The position numbers and the translations under genes are program-made. A model generated the notes under the pieces. That model was not told the DNA's origin, searched no databases, and was given only the letters and a program-made list of their open reading frames with translations. Of a stretch of 61,304 nt of DNA, positions 18,401 through 27,253 are shown one piece after another. Where the stretch lies: the NCBI GenBank assembly GCA_013204605.1, contig JABMNI010000044.1, forward strand, positions 1-61,304, written 5' to 3'. This DNA comes from Ignavibacteria bacterium (GTDB taxonomy: Bacteria > Bacteroidota > Ignavibacteria > Kapaibacteriales > Kapaibacteriaceae). Each line of letters opens with the position of its first letter. Within the stretch, counting starts at the first letter, position 1.

Positions 18401-19201
18401 AACGGATGTTATGATTTTGAGTTGATTAATAAGGAAGGTCTTGGATTAGATTTTTGGTTCTATCGTGCGCAATTGGGAACGGGAAGTTTGTCGATTAGTT
18501 CTGGCGGACAAAACCCTAAGACGTTTAATCCCGACTTTGGCAATCGTGCTTGGATGCAGTTCCGTGTTGGTGCGCAACCAATGCTAGCAACAACTGTCGA
18601 CACCATATTTTTCAATACACCAACTCCTACAAAAACGCTCCGCACAATAGGTGTGACGTCGGGCAATTCCGAAATGATTACCGTAGACAGCATAAATATT
18701 TCATCCATCAAGCCGCACTTTAGTATCGAAAGTAGCTCGCGTCCGTGGCCATTTACGTTAGGTCCGAACGATACCGTCTTCGTAACCGTTGCCTTCGAAC
18801 GTCCCGATATAGGCAGCACCTCTGGGTCGATGCGCATCTACAGCAACGATGCCCGCACCACAACAAAGTTCATCAAACTATTAGGCAACGCTGGAGCAAC
18901 AAGTGTGGAGTGGGACGCAGTAATTCCGTTATCGGATTTGGTGTTTGTTAACGTTATTCCGAATCCTGTTTCGCTTGATGGAAACATCGAGCTTGATGTA
19001 ATGAACACTCAGCCCCTTGCAAATACCAGCGTGGAAATACGCGACGTAATGGGCAGAAGCATTGCGACTTTATTTAACGGTGATATTCTGCCTGGCAAAA
19101 TTTCGTTTCCAATTCCGCAGGGCATGGCCGCAGGCTCGTACTCGGTTGTGGTGAATTACTCAAACCAAATTATTGCAACGCCATTTGTGGTGACGCGATG
19201 A
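15425..19201 (+). CDS. exported PNGase F-like / LamG protein with T9SS sorting domain
   Basis: 1258 aa. Signal peptide HILLIAVTLFLAVAGNA cut before QDTVRV. The N-terminal region (TFDDITKRSGTWLFPPP, KVWLEYTLKCD, LPCGEWDYLTY) is characteristic of Bacteroidota proteins related to peptide-N-glycosidase F. A concanavalin/LamG-like domain lies at about residues 270-430 (ITVAFWCFGDG, RWNHWAFVKNSNTGIMRIYL, GLIDDFGVWNRAL). A second PNGase-like half follows (VTSGHDFDNPTNCAEFC, KWDLWKECGDNPVYPQGGTW). The end (NVIPNPVSLDG, VEIRDVMGRSIATL, AGSYSVVVNYS) is a T9SS sorting domain. Likely acts on or binds glycoproteins outside the cell. Its stop overlaps the next start (ATGA). Confidence 0.82.
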   Translation: MKHILLIAVTLFLAVAGNAQDTVRVKTLTFDDITKRSGTWLFPPPQKYEKVWLEYTLKCDARTTQDNLPCGEWDYLTYTVLKDSTGEFDSTQKSSPNYRVRGSTPPTFGYVTEKPLAGKFVRYKKSVTRIDSSNVFRYAVGNGTAAEQVLMTGQAARTQFVWSKDELVAAGVKPGKITGIRVFVTSTSRNSALNLAVRMRHGVGTYLFPDTTLQTVYNRTTPIESGMLELPFHAPFTWNGADGITVDFSVDRMAISGATLRSSTITINAIGVSGNNNALLFTQGDKGTLPTAVGSSISNEITVAFWCFGDGSKLPRNSNIFEATDAQGRRVLNSHLPWSNSRVYWDAGIDPQSGAFDRIEADAPKTSYANRWNHWAFVKNSNTGIMRIYLNGNVFLEGTGKSRKMLGIQKFVWGSGGSASFEGLIDDFGVWNRALDSAAISRLMTTSPVQGADPNATGLQCYYDVTADSVLFANDASVNNRNSKLFGLPTAILTPGAELRMGGLKLNVRPDVVFEQGTFTQKIDSIGYAIATPAKLNSIEMFPAVVERRIYRPNEANYPDVAVDTILGYEANIYSYTIDEYGKKLDSTLIAPSQTLTRVLRDWFTPIVDFEIGRYITPYGIGLDLGPKGFKWIIDMTDYAPLLRNNVTLSAGNQQELIDMTFIMITGTPPRDVVQIDQLWYDRGAQFPNIIAGNALPPVTIDIEPLAKTFKIKSVTSGHDFDNPTNCAEFCIREHFISVNNTERFKWDLWKECGDNPVYPQGGTWLIDRAGWCPGAPVDVYEFDATPYITLPTATFDYGVKKKDAAESWGRWEVATQLFGYTAANRRYDVAVTDVIRPSNWEFYGRLNPVCGSPRIIIQNTGSETLTTCKISYGTQGSQMQDYTYDGNLLFLQSDTIDLPTPEWPKTEGAHTFVVTASQPNSIDDEYEQNNSMKTGFVVPPIFFPDVQVRLRTNKQAKDQYEWTLKNIDGTVISSGKDLVSDTLYIHNFKLGNGCYDFELINKEGLGLDFWFYRAQLGTGSLSISSGGQNPKTFNPDFGNRAWMQFRVGAQPMLATTVDTIFFNTPTPTKTLRTIGVTSGNSEMITVDSINISSIKPHFSIESSSRPWPFTLGPNDTVFVTVAFERPDIGSTSGSMRIYSNDARTTTKFIKLLGNAGATSVEWDAVIPLSDLVFVNVIPNPVSLDGNIELDVMNTQPLANTSVEIRDVMGRSIATLFNGDILPGKISFPIPQGMAAGSYSVVVNYSNQIIATPFVVTR

Positions 19202-20202
19202 GAATGGCATCTCAAGAATTACAAAAGTTGTTAATGCCGATCGATGAAGATCTGATTTTCAAATCGGGAAATCCAGACGATCTGCGTCTGGGGGATTTGA
19301 TTACACCAATCGCCGACGTCGAACTTGGCAACGCAACAGCGGTGGTAATTCTAGGAATTCCGCAACACATTGGCGTGGAGCGAAACAACGGCAGGCCGGG
19401 CGCCGCGGGTGGTCCAACGGAAATTAGACGAGCTCTGTATAAAATGGCCACACATTCAATTAGTCCCACTATGCAGGCGGGCAAGTTGATGATAATCGAT
19501 GCGGGCAATTTGGATATCGCCGGAAAAACTCTCGAGCAAATTCACGACGAGCAACACGATGTTGTTGCAGGGTTGTTGAGGAAAAAAATATTTCCGATCA
19601 TCTTGGGCGGCGGACACGACATTGCGTGGCCCACCATGCGGGCGCTTGAAACTCTTGGCGAAAAATATGGCGTGATAAACATCGACGCTCACGCTGACAT
19701 CCGCCCGTTGCAAGACGGCAAACGCGCCCACAGCGGATCGGCATTTCGTCAGTTGCTTGATGTGGAACACTCGCACATTTCTGCAGGGGGCTTAGTGGAA
19801 TTCGGTCTGCAGGAATTCTCAGCAAGCAAGGAACACACCTCGGCTATTAAAGCCGCCGGCATGCACGTGATGATGTTAGATGAAATTCGGATGGAAGGAA
19901 TTGCGTTTGCATGGCAAGAAGCGTTGGGTCATGCAACTACTTCCGCCAACACCTACATCTCCCTCGACATGGACGCATTCGCCTCGGCCTTTGCTCCCGG
20001 CGTAAGCGCTCCCGCCGCCGATGGTTTTGCGCCATGGGAAATTGCGCAATGCATCCGCACAGCAGCACGCAACCCCGCCCTCAAAATATTCGACGTAGCA
20101 GAAATGAATCCAGAGTACGACGTAGATGGCCGAACGGCAAAACTTGCGGCGACCATGATAATGCATGTACTGTCGGGAATAGCTGAAAGGATTAAGGATT
20201 AA
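19198..20202 (+). CDS. hutG: formimidoylglutamase/arginase-family hydrolase
   Basis: 334 aa ureohydrolase fold. The manganese-binding positions are visible: GGGHD (His140), DAHAD (Asp163, His165, Asp167) and SLDMDAF (Asp257, Asp259). It best fits formimidoylglutamase, the last step of one histidine-degradation route, and a urocanate hydratase (HutU) lies 18 kb away in the same window; agmatinase or arginase cannot be excluded. ATG at 19198 overlaps the stop of the PNGase-like gene; an ATG at 19204 is an alternative. The last codons (RIKD stop) are written by a GGATTAA heptamer repeat that continues to the IS boundary. Confidence 0.8.
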   Translation: MRMASQELQKLLMPIDEDLIFKSGNPDDLRLGDLITPIADVELGNATAVVILGIPQHIGVERNNGRPGAAGGPTEIRRALYKMATHSISPTMQAGKLMIIDAGNLDIAGKTLEQIHDEQHDVVAGLLRKKIFPIILGGGHDIAWPTMRALETLGEKYGVINIDAHADIRPLQDGKRAHSGSAFRQLLDVEHSHISAGGLVEFGLQEFSASKEHTSAIKAAGMHVMMLDEIRMEGIAFAWQEALGHATTSANTYISLDMDAFASAFAPGVSAPAADGFAPWEIAQCIRTAARNPALKIFDVAEMNPEYDVDGRTAKLAATMIMHVLSGIAERIKD

Positions 20203-20209
20203 GGATTAA
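20186..20209 (+). repeat. heptanucleotide repeat GGATTAA
   Basis: Three GGATTAA copies starting inside the final codons of hutG and ending with TTAA, the target site of the IS5-family element. Similar heptamer tracts lie at 30554 and 32293. Confidence 0.85.
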
Positions 20210-21538
20210 GGGCATCTCTAAAAACTCATTGCAATAGTGCTCATAGTTGATGATATTTGAATCGCAGCAAACAAGCAGAGGAAAAGCAATGAAACAGGGT
20301 TCAATATACGAGCAAATGCGTCGCTCGGATAAGTTGATAAAATTTAGCGATCCACTGGGAGAGCTCAATACGCGGACCAATATCGAGGCATTTAGAAAGC
20401 GACTGGAAAGCGCCGTACGTAAAGAAGCGAAGGGTCCCGGAGGACGTCCTCCGTTTGATGTGGTGTTGATGTTCAAGGTACTGATCGTAGGTGTGATGCA
20501 TCAGCTATCGGATGATCAATTGGAGCTGCGGATCTACGATAGCCATTTCGTTCAGAAGTTTTTGCAGTTAGATTCAGACGATAGGATACCTGACGCCAAG
20601 ACGATATGGGCATTCAGACAGTCATTGACACAATCAGGAGTCATTGACCAATTGTTTGCAGACTTTGATAGCATGCTAACGAGGTCAGGAGTTACCTACT
20701 CCAAAGGTATTATCGTCGACGCGAAGATTATCGAGATACCGAAACAGCGAAACACGAGAGAAGAGAATGTGAAAGTAAAAAACGGTGAAGTGCCGGAAGA
20801 ATGGAAAACTCCGGAAAACGAAAACAAGTTGCGCCAAAAGGATGTCGATGCACGGTGGACTACCAAGGCCAAACGTAGTTACTACGGATACAAGAACCAC
20901 ATCAAAATTGACAAGAAGACCAAACTCATACGATCGTTTGCCGTGACACCTGCTTCAACACATGACAGCTTGGCGATTCGGTCCTTGCTTGACCCTACAG
21001 ACAAAGGCAGAAGCCCGCGTTCCATGTATGCCGACTCAGGATACTACGGTATTGCCGTTGAGGAAGCATGCAGCGACAATGATGTAACACCTCGAGTAGT
21101 ATTTCGCCATCGCCGCGGAAAGAAACCGTTGACCCAAGCACAGAAGAAACGTAACCTATCCATTTCAAAACCACGAGCCAGAGTTGAACATGTTTTTGGA
21201 GCAATGGTCAACGACCTGAAGTTTCAGAAACTTCGAAGCATCGGGTTGGCACGAGCGCATGCCCAACTCGGAATGATAAACTTACTTACTAACATGAAAC
21301 GAGCGCTCGTATTAAAAGACCGTACGTTGCTCATAGGTTGGACCTAAAAATTCAGCAAATCAACAAATAATCAAACCAAAAATCCTTTTGAAAAACCAAA
21401 ATTTGGTTGACGACTGAATTCTCACTGTGTGATGTACAACCACAAATCACACGATGCTTCCGTAAAACATTGAAAATCAATTTAAAATCGATTTTAAAAA
21501 ACAAACAGACTCAAAATTTCAGGTTTTGAGAGGTGCCC
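20210..21538 (+). mobile_element. IS5-family insertion sequence, apparently complete
   Basis: Bounded by imperfect terminal inverted repeats: GGGCATCTCTAAAAAC on the left and, as complement, GGGCACCTCTCAAAAC on the right. Both flanks carry TTAA (20206-20209 and 21539-21542), consistent with a target-site duplication in the IS5 family. It contains one full transposase gene; the 190 bp after that gene are AT-rich. It landed in a heptamer tract just after hutG, so it appears harmless to neighbouring reading frames. Confidence 0.88.
20289..21347 (+). CDS. IS5-family DDE transposase
   Basis: 352 aa from ATG 20289, which has GAGGAAA upstream. N-terminal DUF772-like domain (SIYEQMRRSDKLIKF, GRPPFDVVLMFKVLIVG) followed by a DDE core: Asp in GIIVDAKI, Asp in YADSGYYG and Glu in RARVEHVFGAM. 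Full length and uninterrupted, so the element may be active. Confidence 0.95.
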   Translation: MKQGSIYEQMRRSDKLIKFSDPLGELNTRTNIEAFRKRLESAVRKEAKGPGGRPPFDVVLMFKVLIVGVMHQLSDDQLELRIYDSHFVQKFLQLDSDDRIPDAKTIWAFRQSLTQSGVIDQLFADFDSMLTRSGVTYSKGIIVDAKIIEIPKQRNTREENVKVKNGEVPEEWKTPENENKLRQKDVDARWTTKAKRSYYGYKNHIKIDKKTKLIRSFAVTPASTHDSLAIRSLLDPTDKGRSPRSMYADSGYYGIAVEEACSDNDVTPRVVFRHRRGKKPLTQAQKKRNLSISKPRARVEHVFGAMVNDLKFQKLRSIGLARAHAQLGMINLLTNMKRALVLKDRTLLIGWT

Positions 21539-21863
21539 TTAAGAATTAGGAATTACGAATTTGGGGAACAATTCCATTTTTACTATCTGCGACGGGGATT
21601 CCTCCAAATAGAATCTCAGGACCAGCACGGCAGAATGAGCACAGGTGAGATTCAAGCTATAAGTGGCCCTTAAGAATCATACGTTATATGCGGTGTAGGT
21701 TCAGCCAATGTTATCAAGCTTTTATTATCGGAATGTGCACGTTATTCTTTTGAAAAAATGGGTCAGTTTGCATCTGAATTGATCAAAAATCATTTCAAAA
21801 AAATAGTTGTTGGATAATTGTTTGAAATGCGTAGTTTCACGTACATTTTTTGAAGGTGTTAGT
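21539..21863 (+). other. gene-free leader between IS and cassette 1
   Basis: 325 bp without an ORF that resembles a protein. It carries a second GGCCCTTAAGAAT word at about 21664 that resembles the IS right junction, possibly a relic end. The last 20 bp (TTTTTGAAGGTGTTAGT) give an AAGGTG-like ribosome site before the ATG at 21864. Confidence 0.5.
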
Positions 21864-22630
21864 ATGAGTAATAGAATTTCATTAGTTTCTGCGCCTCTGC
21901 GCCTCTGCGCCTCTGCGCCTCTGCGATAATTTTTCTTTTCTGTGCAATTGGGGCAATTGCACAAACAGATTGTGATTGGTCTGGGAGTTCTTGTACAGAT
22001 CCATGGGTGCCTAACCCAATTTTTAATATTTGGGTTCAGATTTCTTCGTCTCCGGCATGCAGCGTAATGGTCCAGATTCATTCCGCAACTAGGTGCAACG
22101 AGATAAATGTTATTACTTATGACGCTTTCATTTGGATTGCTGATCCACCGGGATGTGCAACCCAGTCGGACATTTCAAACTCCATAACCGCAGGTGTTAT
22201 TAAGGAAGCTATATATCTACACCTTGCTAATTTTAAAATGTTTGAATTGGCAATGGATCCATATTGTTGCCCTTGCCCAAACGATCAAGGAATGATCATT
22301 TCTAAAACGCTAAAATGCCAATCTATTGCCTTGCAATGGACTGGTAGTGGTGGCATTTTGAGATCAGTGACGTATGACCCGTCTCAACCTTGGTCATTCT
22401 ATCAAAATATGATTGACATGTCATACGGGTTTTTGGAAGTTCCACCGAGTGCCAACCCTTACTTTTCTTTGGTGGATTGTCTTTCACTTGGCTGCTGCTT
22501 TAAAACGAGATATTATTGCCGCAACACAAGCGACCAGATAACCTTTACAGACGGTGCATGGCAAAGTTTTGGTTCCGCTTGCAATACAGAAACCACACCG
22601 CCTTGTATTATAAATAATTGTAATTTTTAA
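21864..22630 (+). pseudogene. Cys-rich exported protein, cassette 1, out of frame (4 octamers)
   Basis: ATG 21864 opens MSNRISLVS and runs into four GCGCCTCT octamers (21891-21922); with four copies the frame meets TAA at 21927. With three copies the same ATG reads straight into a signal peptide (APLRLCAS, AIIFLFCAIGAIAQ) and the 220-residue mature protein starting QTDCDWSGSSC. The homologue at 26525 has exactly three octamers and is in frame. The mature part has 16 cysteines, all conserved in the homologue, including CCPC and SLGCCF. A GTG at 22007 could start a signal-less product. No known family recognised. This looks like a phase-variable gene in the OFF state. Confidence 0.8.
21891..21922 (+). 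repeat. octamer repeat GCGCCTCT x4 within coding start
   Basis: Four perfect copies, followed by a partial GCG. Because 8 is not a multiple of 3, gain or loss of one unit shifts the frame between the start codon and the rest of the gene. This is the typical architecture of a slipped-strand contingency locus. Confidence 0.95.
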
Positions 22631-22645
22631 TACCTAAAGTTATTC

Positions 22646-25027
22646 ATGAAACCACTATTAGTACTTCTGATTTTTCTTGCTGGCTCTACAGTAGGTATTT
22701 CGCAAGATTTACCACAACGCTTAACGGTTCTTACCCCTTGTGAGCATGGAGCATATCGTCTGTATTCATTGTGCGCTGTGGACAGTCAGAATATTGTGGC
22801 GGTGGGATCATTAGGCAGGGTTGGAATACTCAATATATTCACTGGTAGTTGGAACTGGGAGTGCTTGCCAGTGAACTTTACATTACGACATGTTCAAAAA
22901 ATCAACAATGAATTATGGACGGTTGGAGAAGGTGGTACTATTTGGAGGAAGAATATCGGTACTGGCGATTGGCGCTATGTTGCTCCACCGGATGGAAGCA
23001 ATTTGACTGGGATAGTTGGTGTTGATGATGGTATTGTAGTAACAACAGATAGCGGAAAGTTTTTCCATTGGACTAGTCTGACAGATACTTGGAGTTTGAC
23101 AGCACAGCAAGATGGTTTTCGATCCGGAACTCCATCTGGAAAAGGGAACACAGTAGTAGTTCCGAGTTTTGATGGAAGAGTAGCCAGATCTGTTGATGGT
23201 GGAATTACATGGACTTTTCAAAAGGTCTCTGAATTCAAGCTACGAGCTGCACTTGTGCTTACAGACAGTGTACTGTTCGTTGCTGGCTCCGGTGGAAGGG
23301 TTTTTCGTTCGTCAGATACCGGGGCGACATTTGAAGAATACGCGTTGTTGCCAATTTCTACTGCTGATTTAAATGACGAAAACGAAACAACTGACACATT
23401 CTGGAGCCTAACCAAGGGTACAGGTAATCAAGTGTTTGCCTGTGGTCGAATGTGGATTGAAATGCAAAGCAAACAAAATTATCAAGCGGTGTACCGTGGA
23501 AAAAATGAAGGCACTTCGTGGAGTAATTCAAAACTATCTGAATGGTTTGAGCTACTAGACCACGAGGTGTATGCCTCGCCTGCTATTGGAGCTGTAATGC
23601 TTGACAGTGCACATGGAGTGTGCGTAACAAGTTCTGATTTGCATAACTCGATAGGCGTTCACGTAACAGTAAACGGTGGAGATTTGTGGACGCCCAAAGC
23701 GGTGTGGTATGCCGGAGCGTTACTGGTTGAATCTGACATTACACCACAGTTATCGGGTAGAAATGTAATAAATAGCGATGTTGGTGTATCCAGCGATTCC
23801 GGACTATTTGTTCTTGAAAGTTACTCGGATTTTGGAATTCTTATGGGCAGTACTGGGTACTCCAAACTGATTAAGTTGTCAGGGTGGCAGAACAACGTAA
23901 TGAAACGCGATACAATAGCAATTCTGCCGGGATCATTTACGCGACTCAGTGTAGATGGTGCAAAAATGGCAGTGTTTGGTGGTGGTAGGTCTTACGCTAT
24001 TTCATCCGACAGTGGACGTAGTTGGACTACTTTTGACTCTGTAGATGGGTTTCAAGAAGCTGGGCAATTGACCACTGTTATGTTCGGAGACGGAAATTCA
24101 ATTTTCACTAAAGCACAAGTAATTTCAACACCTATGCACTCATGGGGATACACCATTCCACTTTTGTCTTCGGATTTTGGAAAGACATGGCGAATACCGG
24201 AATACAATTACAAGGTTGATTACGTTTACGGTGCCTTCAAGTCAAACAAATTATCAAACGGCAGTATTGCAATGAATGTCTTGATGTTGCCCTCGCCCAC
24301 AGAGGCGTATCAAGAGATGGTGACAATTGATCAACAAGGTTTAATGAAGTTTCTACCTCCATTGCCGCCGGATTTTCGTGAGAAGTCTCGAAAGCAGCCT
24401 GTATTAATTGTTCATGACGAGACAATTGTAGCAATAGCTTCTCAACAATGGAATGTGAACGGAAAGGAAGTGAACGCGCTTAAACGAATTACTTTTAAAC
24501 CTGAGAGTGGTACTTGGCAAATAGATTCTACATTCTGGTTTTTGTATAACAAAATTCAGGCACCTAAGATTGCCTCATGGAAATATTCCAATCGTAGTGG
24601 AAATTCCATTTCAATGATAAACAATTTCTCTGAAGTTTATGCATCAAGTGATGGGGGTATTAATTGGCACTTTATCCCTAAAATATTGACATCGTATGAT
24701 GCCAATATCGACGCCGCACTGGTGATCGGCAATCGATGCATTGTTTCGGGCGGAAGCCGATTGCTGTATTCTTTTGGGATAAATGATGTTACATCTCATG
24801 CAGTTGAACCATCAGATATCCGTAAGCATCAATTTCCAATTGAGTTGTGTTCTGAGCTGGGTGGGAGCTTCCGAATATTTAGTGTTTTGGGCCAGTTGCT
24901 TAGAGAGGGTAGCTTTCTTGAATACTCGGAGTTAGAAGGGCAAATTCAATCTATGGGAAGTAACCAGTTGCTGGTGATTGAGGTACTTCAAAAGTGCGGA
25001 CGCACCGTTCTGAAAACATACCATTGA
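22646..25027 (+). CDS. exported beta-propeller (Ycf48/BNR-like) protein, cassette 1
   Basis: 793 aa. Signal peptide (PLLVLLIFLAGSTVGISQ), then repeated propeller blades with DxGxTW-type motifs (RSVDGGITWTF, RSSDTGATFEEY, SSDSGRSWTTFDS, SSDFGKTWRIPEYN, SSDGGINWHFIP), as in Ycf48 and sialidase-like propellers. The last ~60 residues (GGSFRIFSVLGQLLREGSF, LLVIEVLQKCGRTVL) look like a short T9SS-type C-terminal domain. Starts 15 nt after the Cys-rich gene and is probably co-transcribed with it. About two thirds identical by eye to the protein at 27246. The pair probably works together at the cell surface; the ligand is unknown. Confidence 0.85.
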   Translation: MKPLLVLLIFLAGSTVGISQDLPQRLTVLTPCEHGAYRLYSLCAVDSQNIVAVGSLGRVGILNIFTGSWNWECLPVNFTLRHVQKINNELWTVGEGGTIWRKNIGTGDWRYVAPPDGSNLTGIVGVDDGIVVTTDSGKFFHWTSLTDTWSLTAQQDGFRSGTPSGKGNTVVVPSFDGRVARSVDGGITWTFQKVSEFKLRAALVLTDSVLFVAGSGGRVFRSSDTGATFEEYALLPISTADLNDENETTDTFWSLTKGTGNQVFACGRMWIEMQSKQNYQAVYRGKNEGTSWSNSKLSEWFELLDHEVYASPAIGAVMLDSAHGVCVTSSDLHNSIGVHVTVNGGDLWTPKAVWYAGALLVESDITPQLSGRNVINSDVGVSSDSGLFVLESYSDFGILMGSTGYSKLIKLSGWQNNVMKRDTIAILPGSFTRLSVDGAKMAVFGGGRSYAISSDSGRSWTTFDSVDGFQEAGQLTTVMFGDGNSIFTKAQVISTPMHSWGYTIPLLSSDFGKTWRIPEYNYKVDYVYGAFKSNKLSNGSIAMNVLMLPSPTEAYQEMVTIDQQGLMKFLPPLPPDFREKSRKQPVLIVHDETIVAIASQQWNVNGKEVNALKRITFKPESGTWQIDSTFWFLYNKIQAPKIASWKYSNRSGNSISMINNFSEVYASSDGGINWHFIPKILTSYDANIDAALVIGNRCIVSGGSRLLYSFGINDVTSHAVEPSDIRKHQFPIELCSELGGSFRIFSVLGQLLREGSFLEYSELEGQIQSMGSNQLLVIEVLQKCGRTVLKTYH

Positions 25028-25056
25028 GTTTACTTGCTATACGTTACAGCTCCTGC

Positions 25057-26241
25057 CTACATTTTGTTCGCCTGAACAACCACATACGGTACAGATTTGA
25101 TGCTCTTGACTAGTGATAGTCCAACTGCCAACAGATCATTCTGGACGCCCGCTAAATCGTTTCGGCGGATTTCAAAATCGTATAACTCTCGGTAGTTAAT
25201 GCTGAGATCGTAAATCACGATGAGTCCATACTCACGTTTAATGTACGATAGCATAGAACCAATGGTGACATTCTCCAACTGAATTTTCCCTTCGGTGCCA
25301 GTAAGCAGATTTGTGTTGGCACTTCGAGTGCGATGTAGCGTGAGTAAACTGGAATCGGAAATTGATATTGATAAAACTTCCACAAGTCTGTGTTCAATTT
25401 TTGTCTTCGTACCCAATGCAACATCCAGTAACGACAACACTCCATCCCGTATCCGAGATCGGTCCGTGGTAGAATCCAACCGTAGTGTAAAATTGAAAAA
25501 CCCGGGTGGTTCCTCGCCGATCACTTCTCGCTCGGCGTTTTTATATCCCAAAGTATTTACCACATTGATAATTATTCCACTGGGTATCTGCGACCTGCCC
25601 TCCATAAAGGTATCCATCGGGTGATTACTTGAAATCACATTCTTGTCCGATGCAAGAGCGTTGCTCACCTTCAACTCGAAAAGGGTGCGTTCCTCCAAGG
25701 TTGGATCTGCAGGTATCGAGTCAGTTAATAAATACGTACCTACCAAATCGGTAGTAAGCGAATCTGCTTTTCCCTCCCAAACCACCTTTCCATCTCGTCC
25801 CACCATTATGGCGTACGGTATGCCCCAAGCCCCAAAGTATTTCAAGAACATATCGCTTTTAACATCAATGCACACTTTCTGCGGCATGGCCTTAACCGAA
25901 ATGAATGAGTCGATAACTTCCTTTTTCGCATTCCACGATACCGCCACCACCTCTACTCCCTTATCTGCAAACTGCGCCTCAATGGCGTTCACTTTTGGCA
26001 TCAAATCAATACAAGGCTTACACCATGTTGCAAAGAACTCAAAAATCACAACCTTGTTCTTGAACGTCTCGTTCGACACCGCCGCCGGACGTACCCACAG
26101 CAACTCTTCGCAGTTGGGCGCGGCTTTCCCAATGGCATTCTTTTGCGCAATCACTTGAAGGGGGCTAACCAGCACCCACGCAAAAACTACTAATACCAAA
26201 ACAGATTTGATAATTCCTAGCGAAGGTCTGATTTGTCTCAT
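25057..26241 (-). CDS. TlpA-like exported thioredoxin with extra C-terminal domain
   Basis: 394 aa from ATG 26241 (a longer open frame has no better start). Signal or anchor segment SVLVLVVFAWVLVSPLQVIA, then a TlpA/ResA-type thioredoxin fold with the active site FFATWCKPC (Cys74, Cys77) and cis-Pro region WGIPYAIMV. The ~200-residue C-terminal part (IPSGIIINVVNTLGYKNAER, VTIGSMLSYIKREYGLIVIY) resembles the TIGR03435/DUF3738-type domains found after TlpA domains in some phyla. It lies on the opposite strand between two cassettes whose first proteins each have 16 cysteines, so a role in their disulfide formation is a reasonable inference. Confidence 0.8.
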   Translation of the reverse strand: MRQIRPSLGIIKSVLVLVVFAWVLVSPLQVIAQKNAIGKAAPNCEELLWVRPAAVSNETFKNKVVIFEFFATWCKPCIDLMPKVNAIEAQFADKGVEVVAVSWNAKKEVIDSFISVKAMPQKVCIDVKSDMFLKYFGAWGIPYAIMVGRDGKVVWEGKADSLTTDLVGTYLLTDSIPADPTLEERTLFELKVSNALASDKNVISSNHPMDTFMEGRSQIPSGIIINVVNTLGYKNAEREVIGEEPPGFFNFTLRLDSTTDRSRIRDGVLSLLDVALGTKTKIEHRLVEVLSISISDSSLLTLHRTRSANTNLLTGTEGKIQLENVTIGSMLSYIKREYGLIVIYDLSINYRELYDFEIRRNDLAGVQNDLLAVGLSLVKSIKSVPYVVVQANKM

Positions 26242-26524
26242 AAGGGCTGCCGAATGGAATTGAATGAATTTTCTAAAATAGGAATTTGCACAATTGGCAA
26301 GAGAGTGATTATACCACAATAAGCCCAGATCTCGATTTATTCGAGGATCAGCAGGGTACTGATGTAGGATGATTACTATTCTCCGATCGTGGTCTACCTC
26401 ACTTGAAATATTTAAAAAAAATTCAGTTGTGTATCTGTGGCGAAGTAGTATATTTACCTGATTATTTTCTACAACTTAAATTCTTGAGGGTGTTGATATA
26501 GGTAAGCGTCTTTCATTAGTTTCT

Positions 26525-26548
26525 GTGCCTCTGTGCCTCTGTGCCTCT
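26525..26548 (+). repeat. octamer repeat GTGCCTCT x3 within coding start
   Basis: Three copies, a G to T variant of the cassette-1 octamer at the same codon position. Three copies keep the frame open from the ancestral start position through the signal peptide. Confidence 0.95.
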
Positions 26549-27253
26549 GTAATATTTCTATTTTTTGGCTCATCTAGCCTGCAGTCGCAGACCGATTGTG
26601 ATTGGACAGGGAGTAACTGTACGGATCCATGGGTTACTCCGCCGCCACAGACCTTTTGGGTTGAAATTTCCACATCACCAGCTTGCAGTGCCAAAGTGGA
26701 CGTTTATTTTAAGACAAGGTGTGGTGAAATTGACGTATTGGACTTTTATGTTTATACTGATGTAAACCCTGCAAATTGTGCAAGTCCAGCAACTGTGGGA
26801 AGCTCCATTGTTAACGGAATAGTGAGAGAGGCAATCTATATCAGATTAGCTAACCTTAGAATGTTTCAGTTAGCATCCAATCCTACTTGCTGCCCGTGTC
26901 CTGTTGGAGCAATGTCAATTGTTTCTAAAACAGTACGCTGCCACGCGATTATATTGAGCTGGACTAATGGAAGTAATATTCAAATCTCAGCAGAGTATGA
27001 TCCCACAGTTTCTTGGTCATACTACCAGGGTTTGATAGATGCGTCATTCGGTCCTGACCAAAGCCCAAGTTTTGCATATCCTAATTTCCGAATGTTGGAT
27101 TGTTTGTCACTTGGGTGCTGTTTTAGAACAAGGAGTTATTGTAGAAATTCAGAATCACAAATTATCTATCAGGACGGTCCATGGCAGATTATTGGCCCTG
27201 AGTGTAATCAGGAGACATTTCCACATTGCACTGTTACAAATTGTCATGATTAA
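26525..27253 (+). CDS. Cys-rich exported protein, cassette 2, in frame (3 octamers)
   Basis: 242 aa from GTG 26525. Homologous to 21864-22630 over its full length, with the same 16 cysteines (DCDW, SNC, TCCPC, SLGCCF, YCRNSES). The signal peptide is written by three GTGCCTCT octamers (PLCLCASV) plus IFLFFGSSS. At the position of the ATG in cassette 1 this copy has ATA (26498-26500), preceded by the same GAGGGTG-like site and followed by an open frame (GKRLSLVS) into the octamers. Translation therefore needs ATA or the GTG inside the repeat. Unknown family; ends overlapping the next start by 8 nt. Confidence 0.75.
   Translation: MPLCLCASVIFLFFGSSSLQSQTDCDWTGSNCTDPWVTPPPQTFWVEISTSPACSAKVDVYFKTRCGEIDVLDFYVYTDVNPANCASPATVGSSIVNGIVREAIYIRLANLRMFQLASNPTCCPCPVGAMSIVSKTVRCHAIILSWTNGSNIQISAEYDPTVSWSYYQGLIDASFGPDQSPSFAYPNFRMLDCLSLGCCFRTRSYCRNSESQIIYQDGPWQIIGPECNQETFPHCTVTNCHD

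Noticed and set aside
21655-21680. Second IS end (GGCCCTTAAGAAT) after the IS5 element
   Set aside because: Only about 12 bases match the right junction and no left end or transposase remnant accompanies it.
27039-27245. 69-residue N-terminal extension of the cassette-2 propeller ORF
   Set aside because: It overlaps the Cys-rich gene in another frame and would bury the clear signal peptide that starts at 27246.
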